Of a DNA stretch of 26,004 bases, positions 14,860-21,729 are shown piece after piece. A program made the position numbers and the translations under genes. Within the stretch, counting starts at the first letter, position 1; every line of letters begins with the position of its first letter. Source of the DNA: an uncultured Lachnospiraceae bacterium (GTDB taxonomy: Bacteria > Bacillota > Clostridia > Lachnospirales > Lachnospiraceae); NCBI GenBank assembly GCA_910583895.1, contig CAJTYJ010000049.1, positions 1 through 26,004 on the forward strand. Direction: 5' to 3'. The notes under the pieces are model-generated. The model had not been told where the DNA came from and did no database searches. It worked only from the letters and a program-made list of their open reading frames with translations.

Positions 14860-15571
14860 AGACGTCACCCCCTGTCACCGAGAGATAGGACCTCCCGACC
14901 TCACTTTTTACATAATCTTCCTTTGTCCCGAAAAAAAGCGGCTGTTCACTGATATGAAGTATATGGTCCGCATAGGTGACAGCCGCCCGGATGTCATGGG
15001 ACACCATCAGGACTGTGATCTTTTCTTCCCGGTTCAGTTCCTCCAAAAGCTCATACATTTCCTGAACTGCAACCGGATCCAGACCTGCCACCGGCTCGTC
15101 CAAAAGCAGCATGGTTCTGGTGGCGCACAGGGCCCGGGCCAGAAGAACCCGCTGCTGCTGACCGCCGGACAATTCCCGATAACACCGTTTCGAAAGATGT
15201 GTGATGCCAAGGCGCTCCATCTGCCTGTCTGCCATATTTTTTTCCTTTTTCCCGTAAAACGGCCTCCATCCGAATCTTCCCAGACATCCGGACAGAACAA
15301 TTTCCTGTACCGACGCCGGAAAATCTTTTTGTACCACCGTCTGCTGAGGCAGATAACCAATGCTGTCCGCTTCAAGACCATCTCCTGTACGTATCTCTCC
15401 GGACATGGGCGATTTCAGCCCCAGGAGCGCTTTGATCAGCGTACTTTTGCCGGAGCCGTTCTCCCCGACAATACACAGATAATCTCCTTCGTTCACCTCA
15501 AAATTCAGATGCTGCACCACAGCTCTGCCCTCATATCCAAGCACCACATCCCTGCATAAAAGCTGTGCCAT
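14852..15571 (-). CDS. znuC: Zinc ABC transporter ATP-binding protein ZnuC
   Basis: A 239-residue ABC ATPase. Walker A GENGSGKS is at 36-43, the Q-loop glutamine is in GYLPQQT, the signature LSGGQ is at 134-138, Walker B LLLDEP is at 155-160, and the switch histidine is in VSHD. It powers zinc import through ZnuB. AAAGGAG lies six bases before the ATG. It begins one base after the stop of znuA and overlaps znuB, in the conserved order zur-znuA-znuC-znuB. Confidence 0.93.
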   Translation of the reverse strand: MAQLLCRDVVLGYEGRAVVQHLNFEVNEGDYLCIVGENGSGKSTLIKALLGLKSPMSGEIRTGDGLEADSIGYLPQQTVVQKDFPASVQEIVLSGCLGRFGWRPFYGKKEKNMADRQMERLGITHLSKRCYRELSGGQQQRVLLARALCATRTMLLLDEPVAGLDPVAVQEMYELLEELNREEKITVLMVSHDIRAAVTYADHILHISEQPLFFGTKEDYVKSEVGRSYLSVTGGDVCV

Positions 15572-15572
15572 C

Positions 15573-16595
15573 TTACGCTCCTTTCCCAGCCGGAAGCGCT
15601 TCTTTGAGCACTTCCAGATTCCGTTCCATAATGGAGAGGTAATTTGCTCCCTCTTCGATCTCCCTGCCGCTTACGGACTGCATGGAGTCCAGTATCCGCA
15701 CCTTCTGATCCCTGGTCTTTGTGTTGTCGGCGATGGTCCGGGCGATCTTCTGATCCGATCCGTCGATGGCGAGAACCACCGAAAGGGACTGCTTCTGCAC
15801 CTTCTCCGCCAGATTCGTGATGGTGAAAAAACTGGCCTCCGTCTCCGCCGAACAGCCGGAGAACGCCGCATAGCAGGTGATCCCGTAGTCCCTGGCCAGA
15901 TACAGAAAAGGAAAGCGGTCCCCGAAGAGAAGCACCGGATCCGGCGACTGACGGACGGCTTTTTTGTATTCTTCATCCAGGTTTCTTAACTTTTCCTCAT
16001 AGGCGGCTGCATTTTTTTCGTATATGGTACGATTTTCTTCATCCAGACTGCACAAAGCTTCTTTGATCCTGGTACAGACCATCTGTGCATTGGAAAGGGA
16101 AAGCCAGACATGCTCGTCGTATTCTGCCTCTCCGTGTCCAGATTCTTCATGATCTGCTTCCAAAAGACACTGCATCCCTTCCAGATGTTCCTCCTGTCTT
16201 ACGGCATCTCCCAAAATCTCCATCAGATTCAGGGTTATACGATCCGGCTTCCTGGTGTTTGCAAGAGCTGCCTCCACCCAGAAATCCGACTCTCCGCCCA
16301 CGTATACAAAAAGGTCCGCCTCCGCGATCTTTTTTAAATCCCATACAGTCGGCTGATAGCTGTGCAGATCCGCGCCGTTTTTCATAAGAAGGGTCAGCTC
16401 TGCTTCCTCTGCCTGTTCCCCGAGGATCTGTTTTACCCAGTCATACTCCGGAAAGATTGTGCAGACAATACGCAGACGGTCCGAAGACTCCTCCACGCCC
16501 TGTGTCTGCTGGCCGCATCCAAATACCAGGCATCCCAGACACAGCATCAAAAAAACTGCCTGTATTTTCTTCCTGCTCAACCACTGCTTTCTCAT
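15573..16595 (-). CDS. znuA: Zinc-binding lipoprotein ZnuA, variant metal site
   Basis: A 340-residue cluster A-I solute-binding lipoprotein, anchored by C27 at the end of a signal peptide (VFLMLCLGCLVFGC). It captures zinc outside the membrane for ZnuBC. Two expected histidine ligands are visible, in GADLHSYQPT and in YDEHVWLS, and a short His/Asp/Glu-rich insert (DHEESGHGEAEYDEH) lies before the second. The position where ZnuA and AdcA usually show a third histidine followed by AFGY reads LLFGDRFPFLYLARDYGI, so that ligand is missing or replaced. The acidic fourth site may be in the CSAETEASF region. The start codon overlaps the zur stop as ATGA. Confidence 0.88.
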   Translation of the reverse strand: MRKQWLSRKKIQAVFLMLCLGCLVFGCGQQTQGVEESSDRLRIVCTIFPEYDWVKQILGEQAEEAELTLLMKNGADLHSYQPTVWDLKKIAEADLFVYVGGESDFWVEAALANTRKPDRITLNLMEILGDAVRQEEHLEGMQCLLEADHEESGHGEAEYDEHVWLSLSNAQMVCTRIKEALCSLDEENRTIYEKNAAAYEEKLRNLDEEYKKAVRQSPDPVLLFGDRFPFLYLARDYGITCYAAFSGCSAETEASFFTITNLAEKVQKQSLSVVLAIDGSDQKIARTIADNTKTRDQKVRILDSMQSVSGREIEEGANYLSIMERNLEVLKEALPAGKGA

Positions 16596-17035
16596 GTTTT
16601 TTCTCTCCCGCTTCTAAGAGCACTGCCCTTTTCTCTGCCGCAGCTTTCACACTGCCCTAAAAGGATTGTCCGCGCTTCATCCACCTGAAAATGGTGCCGG
16701 TTCCTGATCCGCAAAAGCAGCGACTCGCTTTCTTCGTCTTCCATATGATACAGTTTTCCGCACACGGAACACTTCATATGAAGATGGCTGTCACAGTGTT
16801 CCCCGCACACCATCTGATAAAGAAATTTCCGGCTGTTCCCCTTTACAAACCGCTTTACCAGCCCGTCCTCCACCAGCTTCGGCATAATCCGGTACACTGT
16901 ACTTTTCCCCGGCGCGGCCGAAACTGCCGGTTCTTTTTTCAGTCTCTCACACAATTCTTCAATGGTAAACGCTTCCTCGCTGTGTGCCTTCAGATAGGCC
17001 AGCAGGATACGTTTCTGCTCTGTCTGATATGCCAT
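16592..17035 (-). CDS. zur: Zinc uptake regulator Zur (Fur family)
   Basis: A 147-residue Fur-family repressor. An N-terminal winged helix (about 1-75, with the recognition-helix segment GKSTVYRIMPKLVEDG) is followed by the metal-binding dimerisation domain, with H80, H84, H86 and the structural cysteine pairs C89/C92 and C129/C132. Being the first gene of a znu operon makes Zur far more likely than Fur or PerR. The ATG at 17035 is chosen because GGAGG precedes it by about six bases; a TTG four codons upstream is in frame but lies inside the operator. The promoter is overlapped by a perfect 9-5-9 dyad, which indicates autorepression together with the transporter genes. Confidence 0.9.
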   Translation of the reverse strand: MAYQTEQKRILLAYLKAHSEEAFTIEELCERLKKEPAVSAAPGKSTVYRIMPKLVEDGLVKRFVKGNSRKFLYQMVCGEHCDSHLHMKCSVCGKLYHMEDEESESLLLRIRNRHHFQVDEARTILLGQCESCGREKGSALRSGREKT

Positions 17036-17046
17036 TTGCCCCTCCA

Positions 17047-17069
17047 AATATGAGAATTACTCTCATATT
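17047..17069. promoter_or_regulatory. Zur/Fur-type operator
   Basis: AATATGAGA and TCTCATATT form a perfect 9-bp dyad around a five-base centre. It begins 12 nt upstream of the zur start and overlaps the downstream edge of the -10 box, so binding would block the znu operon promoter. The size and A/T-rich symmetric form fit a Fur-family box. Confidence 0.8.
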
Positions 17070-17094
17070 ATAAACACTACGGAAGAAAAGTCAA
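17067..17094 (-). promoter_or_regulatory. Promoter of zur-znuACB
   Basis: TTGACT (17089-17094), 16-nt spacer, perfect TATAAT (17067-17072) on the minus strand. The operator dyad covers the -10 and the start site. Confidence 0.8.
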
Positions 17095-17133
17095 GCCGAT
17101 TTCTGAAATCTTTCCTAATATGGTAAAACATGG

Positions 17134-17162
17134 TTGAGATCCGTCGGCAAACCCTGTATAAT
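17134..17162 (+). promoter_or_regulatory. Promoter of the rubrerythrin gene
   Basis: TTGAGA (17134-17139), a 17-nt spacer and perfect TATAAT (17157-17162). It points away from the zur promoter, with about 40 nt between the two -35 boxes. I see no clear PerR box. Confidence 0.75.
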
Positions 17163-17245
17163 AAAAAACAAAAAAGGTGTCTTCCTGATCCAAAAGGCAG
17201 CCAGAACATAACATCCAAATACAACAAAAATGGAGGAATCAAAAC

Positions 17246-17785
17246 ATGAGCAACAAATACGCAGGAACCCAGACAGAAAAGAACTTAGAGGCAGCTTTCG
17301 CAGGCGAGTCCCAGGCAAGAAACAAGTATACCTACTTTGCTTCCAAAGCGAAAAAAGAGGGATTTGAGCAGATCGCAAGTCTGTTCCTCAAGACAGCAGA
17401 CAACGAAAAAGAACATGCAAAAATGTGGTTCAAGGAGTTAAACGGCATCGGCGATACCGAAGAGAATCTGAAAGCAGCCGCAGAGGGCGAGCATGAAGAA
17501 TGGACCGATATGTATGAAGGTTTTGCAAAGACTGCAGAAGAAGAAGGTTTTCCAGAGCTGGCTGAGAAGTTCCGGATGGTCGCAGCCATCGAAAAGCATC
17601 ACGAAGAGCGTTACCGTGCACTGTTAAAGAATGTGGAAATGGCAGAAGTATTTGCCAAAAGCGAAGTCAAAGTATGGGAATGCCGCAACTGCGGCCACAT
17701 CGTCGTGGGCACCAGCGCTCCGGAAGTCTGCCCCACCTGTGCCCATCCGCAGGCTTATTTTGAAGTAAGCGCAGAAAACTACTAA
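17246..17785 (+). CDS. rbr: Rubrerythrin
   Basis: A 179-residue peroxide-reducing iron protein used by anaerobes to remove hydrogen peroxide. The N-terminal ferritin-like four-helix bundle carries the diiron ligands, including E21, E54 and H57 (ExxH in NEKEH) and E116 and H119 (ExxH in IEKHH). The C-terminal rubredoxin-like domain binds one iron with C146/C149 (CRNC) and C162/C165 (CPTC). Length and domain order are standard. GGAGG lies nine bases before the ATG. The gene is monocistronic: it has its own promoter and is followed by a long hairpin. Confidence 0.96.
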   Translation: MSNKYAGTQTEKNLEAAFAGESQARNKYTYFASKAKKEGFEQIASLFLKTADNEKEHAKMWFKELNGIGDTEENLKAAAEGEHEEWTDMYEGFAKTAEEEGFPELAEKFRMVAAIEKHHEERYRALLKNVEMAEVFAKSEVKVWECRNCGHIVVGTSAPEVCPTCAHPQAYFEVSAENY

Positions 17786-17797
17786 ACAACGTGTATC

Positions 17798-17906
17798 AAA
17801 AAGGAGCTGTTGCGAAAGGCAGTTTATACACCATATATGGATACTATGATCACAAATAGTATCCCAGATATGGCGTATAACGATTATTTCGCAGCAGCTC
17901 CTTTTT
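17798..17906. terminator. Very long hairpin between convergent rbr and nth; probable two-way terminator
   Basis: A 109-nt imperfect inverted repeat. The outer stem runs AAAAAGGAGCTGTTGCGAAA against TTTCGCAGCAGCTCCTTTTT, then GTTTATAC with GTATAAC, CCATAT with ATATGG, and ATACTAT with ATAGTAT around an eight-base loop. About 45 pairs form with few bulges. Flanking A5/T5 runs give a terminator-like end in both directions. It starts 12 nt after the rbr stop and reaches the nth stop. It is far longer than a normal intrinsic terminator, so it could also be a MITE-like insertion. Confidence 0.75.
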
Positions 17907-18561
17907 ATATGCCTGCTTTCGCACATACGTCGCTGACACAGCACTGTTCACAATGAGGTTTTGTACGGGCAGTGCAGATCTCCCGGCCATGATAGACCAG
18001 CCGATGACAGAAGTCGCTGCCTTCCTTTGGCGGAATCAGCTTCCAGAGTGCCATCTCCACCTTCTTCGGTTCCTTGATCCCATCCACCAGACCCATACGG
18101 TTCACCAGACGGATGCAATGGGTGTCCGTGACGATGGCCGGCTTGCCGAAAACATCGCCCATGATCAGATTGGCACTCTTCCTGCCCACACCCGGAAGTT
18201 TCAAAAGAGCATCAAAATCCGAAGGGACTTTTCCCTGATACTCATCCTGCAGTATCTTCATACAGGCACTGATATCTCTGGCCTTGCTCTTTCCAAGCCC
18301 GCAGGGCCGCACGATAACTTCGATCTCCTCCGGAGTCGCTTTCGCCAAAGCAGCCACATCCGGATACTTCTCGTAAAGCTTTTCCACCACCACATTGACT
18401 CTGGCATCGGTGCACTGTGCTGCCAGGCGGACACTGACCAGAAGCTTCCAGGCATCATCATAGTCCAGCGTACATCCTGCTTCCGGATAGGCCTCCTTCA
18501 GACGCTCGATCAGCTTTAATGCCAGCTTTTTTTTCTTTTGCTCTGTGTTTTCTTTTGCCAT
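17905..18561 (-). CDS. nth: Endonuclease III (DNA glycosylase/AP lyase)
   Basis: A 218-residue base-excision repair enzyme that removes oxidised pyrimidines. The helix-hairpin-helix LPGVGRKSAN (122-131) contains the catalytic lysine K128, and the catalytic aspartate D146 lies in VTDTH. The iron-sulfur loop uses C196, C204, C207 and C213, a spacing of 7-2-5 residues between cysteines. The ribosome site is weak: AAAGG lies about 12 bases before the ATG, which may mean coupling to the upstream yjfB-like gene, 41 nt away. The 3' end runs into the long hairpin shared with rubrerythrin. Confidence 0.95.
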   Translation of the reverse strand: MAKENTEQKKKKLALKLIERLKEAYPEAGCTLDYDDAWKLLVSVRLAAQCTDARVNVVVEKLYEKYPDVAALAKATPEEIEVIVRPCGLGKSKARDISACMKILQDEYQGKVPSDFDALLKLPGVGRKSANLIMGDVFGKPAIVTDTHCIRLVNRMGLVDGIKEPKKVEMALWKLIPPKEGSDFCHRLVYHGREICTARTKPHCEQCCVSDVCAKAGI

Positions 18562-18602
18562 TTACCAGCATGCCTTTCTGCTGTTGTGAAAGTCCGGAAA
18601 CA

Positions 18603-18782
18603 TTACGCCCGAACGTCTATATACTGACCAAGACCCGGGACCATTGCCGCCTGCCCCATCATCTCCGTCAGCGCTTCTCCGGCATCCTGAGCCGTATCCA
18701 GAGCTTTGTTCAACACTGCAAGCTCCAATCCGGTGTTGATCGATCCTGGTGACACTGACATCATAAGTCCTGAAAGTTCCAT
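18603..18782 (-). CDS. YjfB-like small protein (putative motility protein family)
   Basis: A 59-residue protein. The pattern ELSGLMMSVSP, then LELAVLNKALDTAQDAGEAL, and an end of GLGQYIDVRA fits the YjfB_motility family of Firmicutes (Bacillus YjfB). The role of that family is poorly defined; the name reflects co-occurrence with motility genes. GGAGG lies seven bases before the ATG, which supports real translation. No membrane segment or signal is seen. It is first in a likely two-gene unit with nth. A TGATAGAAT extended -10 lies about 45 nt upstream but has no clear -35. No flagellar genes are in the window. Confidence 0.75.
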   Translation of the reverse strand: MELSGLMMSVSPGSINTGLELAVLNKALDTAQDAGEALTEMMGQAAMVPGLGQYIDVRA

Positions 18783-19151
18783 CCTTTCACCTCCCTGCTT
18801 TTATCAAAATCGGTTCTGTATTCTATCATACCTCATTTTCCTCCAAATTGCAATGCACCCGGAATTTTTGTTGTGGATCATGGTGTGAACCGTTACTGTT
18901 CACACCATGGCTAATCACTCCGCTGATTAGTCATGGACCAGTACAGTTGTGGAGTCAAAGCATATGCCCCATCGCCGCAGGCGATTTCCAATGGGCATAT
19001 GCGGTTACGTTCACAGGATACCTGTGAACAGTAACTGTGAACCAACTCATATTGCTGCCATCTGCACCAAGGGAAACACACATCCGAACTCTTTGTTGCT
19101 GATTGCACCTGCCGGATCCAGGTCCCATGAAGGGCAACTGACAGCAAATGT
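18783..19151. other. Non-coding block dominated by inverted repeats
   Basis: A 369-bp stretch between kdpE and the yjfB-like gene. Open frames here (for example 18911-19228 on the minus strand) follow the palindromes and show no family likeness or ribosome site. The left part holds the likely promoter of the yjfB-like gene, the middle the repeat stack described separately, and the right part (19044-19151) nothing I can interpret. Confidence 0.6.
18879..19043. repeat. Stack of overlapping, mutually exclusive hairpins
   Basis: Four dyads lie in 165 bp. A: CATGGTGTGAAC with GTTCACACCATG (18879-18909). B: CCATG plus CTAATCA with TGATTAG plus CATGG (18905-18936), sharing its first five bases with A. 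C: GCATATGCCC with GGGCATATGC (18960-19002), enclosing ATCGCC/GGCGAT. D: GTTCACAGG with CCTGTGAAC (19009-19029), extended by GTTAC/GTAAC. GTTACTGTTCACA at 18892-18904 also pairs with TGTGAACAGTAAC at 19023-19035, bracketing the whole. No T-run follows any of them. It may be a dispersed palindromic element or a structured 3' RNA. Confidence 0.7.
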
Positions 19152-19859
19152 TCAGTCTGAGTCCACAATCCGGTATCCCACACCCACTTCCGTAAAAATA
19201 TACTCGGGCTGAGCCGGATTTTTCTCAATCTTGCGGCGGATATTGGCCATATTGACCCGAAGGATCCGGTTATCCGTCTTCATGTTGGGTCCCCAGATCT
19301 CCTTGATCAGAAAATCATAGGTCAACACCTTTCCCGCATACCTTCCCAGCAGACTTACAATCTTATATTCATTCTGGGTAAGTCCCGCATCTCTGTCATC
19401 AATGAAAACCCGGTGCTTGTCATAGTCAATCACCATTTTGCCGGACCGAAAAATTCCCGTCTGAATCCCTTCCGGAGCAAGGCAGGCAGCCCGGGCGTGT
19501 CGAATGGCGGTCCGAAGCCTTGCCAGCAGTTCCGAAGTGCCGAAGGGTTTCGTAATATAGTCATCCGCACCCAGATCCAGCGCCTCCACTTTATCCCGCT
19601 CATGGGTCCTTGCCGATACCACAATGATCGGCATCCCCGACCACTCTCTTACGCTTTTTAAAATCTTCATTCCATCCATATCCGGAAGTCCCAGATCCAA
19701 AAGCACCACATCCGGACACCGGGAAGTGATCAGACTGTACGCCTCAGTACCCGTATCCGCCATGATTACATCATAGTTGTTGGCTTCCAGCACCGTACGG
19801 AAAAAATTCCGGATACTTTTGTCATCCTCCACCACCAGAACTCTGTCTTTAATATCCAT
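19152..19859 (-). CDS. kdpE: KdpE-type response regulator
   Basis: A 235-residue OmpR-family regulator. The receiver domain (1-120) has acidic E11, D12 and D13, phospho-acceptor D55 and K104 (YITKPF). The C-terminal winged helix (about 140-235) contains the LTQNEYKIVSLLGRYAGKVLTYDFL block and ends VGVGYRIVDSD, close to KdpE. In other bacteria KdpE responds to potassium limitation or osmotic stress and activates kdpFABC. Those genes are absent here, so its targets are elsewhere and may be another K+ uptake system. It overlaps the kinase gene by 11 bp, so the pair is translated together. Confidence 0.88.
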   Translation of the reverse strand: MDIKDRVLVVEDDKSIRNFFRTVLEANNYDVIMADTGTEAYSLITSRCPDVVLLDLGLPDMDGMKILKSVREWSGMPIIVVSARTHERDKVEALDLGADDYITKPFGTSELLARLRTAIRHARAACLAPEGIQTGIFRSGKMVIDYDKHRVFIDDRDAGLTQNEYKIVSLLGRYAGKVLTYDFLIKEIWGPNMKTDNRILRVNMANIRRKIEKNPAQPEYIFTEVGVGYRIVDSD

Positions 19860-20919
19860 TTTCTTTTTCCTCCTCCATGGGCAGCCAGAAGGCCACCCGC
19901 GCTCCGCCGGTTTCCCGGTTTTCTGCCCTCATATCCCCTTTGTGCGCCTTCACGATGCTCATGCACACCGAAAGCCCAATCCCCATATTGCGCCTGGAAT
20001 CATACTCTTCTCCTTCCCTGGATATAAGTGTTCCTTCAAACATGACCGGAAGGACGCTCTCCTTTATGCCCTCTCCGTCATCCTCCACTGCCACCGAAAG
20101 TCTTCCGGGCTTTCGCTTTGCCACGATGCGGATCAGACTCACCGTTTTTCCGTGGAGTGCCGAATTTTCCAGAAGATTTACAATCACCTGCTCGATCAGA
20201 ATCCCGTCCATGGGCACCATCAGAAACTCCTTGGGCAAAACTGCCTCCACCTGAATCCCCGGAAAACGCTTCTGGAACTTCATCACGGCGCTGCCTACAA
20301 TCTCCTCCACCACTTCATCCTCTGTATGGATCCTGGCATTTTCCCCGTTGATCCTGGTGACGGACAGCAGATTTTCCACGATACGGATCAGCCACTGGGC
20401 CTCATCCCGGATATCCTCCACAAGCTTCAGCATTTTTTCCGGTGAAAGCACTTTCTGGTTGTCCAGTATCCCGCTGGCCGAACCGACGATGGAAGTCAGC
20501 GGTGTTCGAATATCATGAGAGACTGCCCGCAGAAGATTCCCCCGCATCTTCTCCTTTTCCGCCTCCAGACGGATCTGTTCCTGCTGTTTGGTCTGTGTCG
20601 TCAGAGTGCTGACGCTCACGGATACGGCCAGCATGGCCACGAAGGTCAGCGGATACCCGGTCAGGGTAAAATTGATCTCAAAGTACGGGTACGTAAATAC
20701 GTAATTCACCCCGATCACTGCTGCCATGGATGCGGCGATTCCATATCCATACCCTTCTGTATATCTGGACACAAACAGCACGGCCAGTACAAAAAGAAGC
20801 GGCACATGCGTATCCGTCGGAGAAAACTGCTGCAGAAGAAGTGCAAATATCGTCGTGATCCCCAGCACCCCCACCGTGATCAGACTGTTTTTCACCCATT
20901 TTTTTTGTATTCTTTTCAT
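19849..20919 (-). CDS. kdpD: Short KdpD-like sensor histidine kinase
   Basis: A 356-residue membrane kinase. Residues about 11-105 form four hydrophobic helices of the DUF4118/KdpD type, followed by a coiled linker. HisKA has the phospho-accepting H135 in AVSHDIRTPL, and the ATPase domain has its N box NLLENSALHG (248-257), DDGEGI (280-285) and GIGLS (313-317). Full-length KdpD has about 900 residues, with an N-terminal KdpD/Usp sensor region that is entirely missing here. This compact form is therefore a KdpD C-terminal half acting alone. There is no strong ribosome site before the ATG. Autophosphorylation and transfer to the neighbouring KdpE are expected. Confidence 0.87.
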   Translation of the reverse strand: MKRIQKKWVKNSLITVGVLGITTIFALLLQQFSPTDTHVPLLFVLAVLFVSRYTEGYGYGIAASMAAVIGVNYVFTYPYFEINFTLTGYPLTFVAMLAVSVSVSTLTTQTKQQEQIRLEAEKEKMRGNLLRAVSHDIRTPLTSIVGSASGILDNQKVLSPEKMLKLVEDIRDEAQWLIRIVENLLSVTRINGENARIHTEDEVVEEIVGSAVMKFQKRFPGIQVEAVLPKEFLMVPMDGILIEQVIVNLLENSALHGKTVSLIRIVAKRKPGRLSVAVEDDGEGIKESVLPVMFEGTLISREGEEYDSRRNMGIGLSVCMSIVKAHKGDMRAENRETGGARVAFWLPMEEEKENGY

Positions 20920-21012
20920 ATATGTGCTCTGTTTCTTTATAAGATATTGTTATTTTACCATATCCCCATGTTAAAAATGCGCTAAGAACACCCGGATCTT
21001 TTTCTTCTGCAT

Positions 21013-21053
21013 AAAAAAAACCGGAGAGACCCCCTCATAGGATCCCATCCGGT
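21013..21053 (-). terminator. Intrinsic terminator behind the small membrane protein gene
   Basis: On the minus strand ACCGGA (21048-21053) pairs with TCCGGT (21020-21025) around a GGGATCC/GGGGGTC-containing loop, followed at once by a run of eight T (21013-21020). It lies about 30 nt past the stop of the 48-residue gene and upstream of kdpD, so it separates the two. Confidence 0.75.
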
Positions 21054-21083
21054 CTGTCTTTCCAGGTGTTTCCCTGTCTTGAA

Positions 21084-21230
21084 TCAGTCATACAGGGATT
21101 TGCCATATTTTATTTTTCCATAGATTTTCTGTGCCAGAATCACCGGCATGCTCACCAGAATATAAACAGAAGGAATTCCTCCCAGCAGTACCATAATGCC
21201 AACCATCAGAAGGCTTACCATATTTTCCAT
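21084..21230 (-). CDS. Small membrane protein, 48 residues, unknown function
   Basis: A very short protein beginning MENMVSLLMVGIMVLLGG. It has one long or two short hydrophobic segments (about 4-34) and a basic tail, QKIYGKIKYGKSLYD, which should lie in the cytoplasm. GAGGAG stands eight bases before this ATG; an open frame continues 26 codons upstream but that part is polar and lacks a ribosome site. It has its own terminator and is not part of the kdpDE unit. A TGTTATGAT-like extended -10 lies upstream. I do not recognise the family; it is too long for KdpF. Confidence 0.6.
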   Translation of the reverse strand: MENMVSLLMVGIMVLLGGIPSVYILVSMPVILAQKIYGKIKYGKSLYD

Positions 21231-21380
21231 CCTACACGCTCCTCTTCTCTCGTTGTCTGTCAAATTTAGAGCATCATAACATATCTTCTTTTCTCTATCT
21301 ACAGGCACCTGTGTATTTTAACTGTCCCTTAATCTTCTGCTTTTTTTCTTAGCACCTCATTAATCTTCGCTTTCTTCCTC

Positions 21381-21409
21381 TTGCACTTTGTCGGTCTGCC
21401 TTTTATAAT
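21381..21409 (+). promoter_or_regulatory. Promoter of the 73-residue membrane protein and lipoprotein genes
   Basis: TTGCAC (21381-21386), 17-nt spacer, perfect TATAAT (21404-21409), followed about 30 nt later by the ribosome site of the next gene. Confidence 0.75.
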
Positions 21410-21449
21410 AAAGACACGGACCGAAAATCCAAAGAAAGGAGCATCTTTC

Positions 21450-21671
21450 ATGTATCAGAAAATCAAACGTATCCTGGCTCTGCTTGCTGTTGTCCTGATC
21501 TTTCTGCTCTATCTGATCACCTTCCTTTTGTCCCTTTTGAAAAGCGAGCAGGCCAAAGAGCTTCTTATGATTTCCCTGGTGGCAACGGTGGTAATTCCGG
21601 TGCTGCTTTATGTCTATCTGTGGCTGTTCCGGATCTTTCACAAAAGAAAAAAAGAGAACATCTGCCACTGA
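21450..21671 (+). CDS. Small two-helix membrane protein, unknown function
   Basis: A 73-residue protein with two strongly hydrophobic segments (about 8-30 and 39-63) joined by the short polar loop KSEQAKE and ending in a basic tail, FRIFHKRKKE. The ATG at 21450 has AAGGAG eight bases upstream and a consensus promoter. Frames extending further upstream would cover that promoter. It precedes an ABC-type lipoprotein gene by 58 nt and is probably cotranscribed with it. It is too small and lacks the EAA loop needed for an ABC permease. No family is recognised. Confidence 0.65.
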   Translation: MYQKIKRILALLAVVLIFLLYLITFLLSLLKSEQAKELLMISLVATVVIPVLLYVYLWLFRIFHKRKKENICH

Positions 21672-21685
21672 CACATCTTTTTTCT

Positions 21686-21721
21686 CCTCCGCATATATTA
21701 CACTATAAAATTTTGCGGAGG
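21686..21721 (+). promoter_or_regulatory. Hairpin that can hide the Shine-Dalgarno of the lipoprotein gene
   Basis: CCTCCGC (21686-21692) is a perfect complement of GCGGAGG (21715-21721), which contains the GGAGG ribosome site located eight bases before the ATG. The loop is 22 nt and A/T rich. It lies in the transcribed gap between the two genes. Confidence 0.5.
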
Positions 21722-21729
21722 TAAATATC

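Noticed and set aside
17134..17245. A PerR-type peroxide box before rubrerythrin
   Set aside because: No good 7-1-7 TTATAAT-like dyad is seen; only the ordinary -10 box is A/T rich.
17798..17906. CRISPR repeat or riboswitch
   Set aside because: There is one palindrome only, with no spaced repeats, and it lies at gene 3' ends where a riboswitch would not act.
18911..19228. 105-codon minus-strand frame
   Set aside because: It runs through the hairpin stack and overlaps the kdpE 3' end in another frame; its sequence is dictated by the palindromes.
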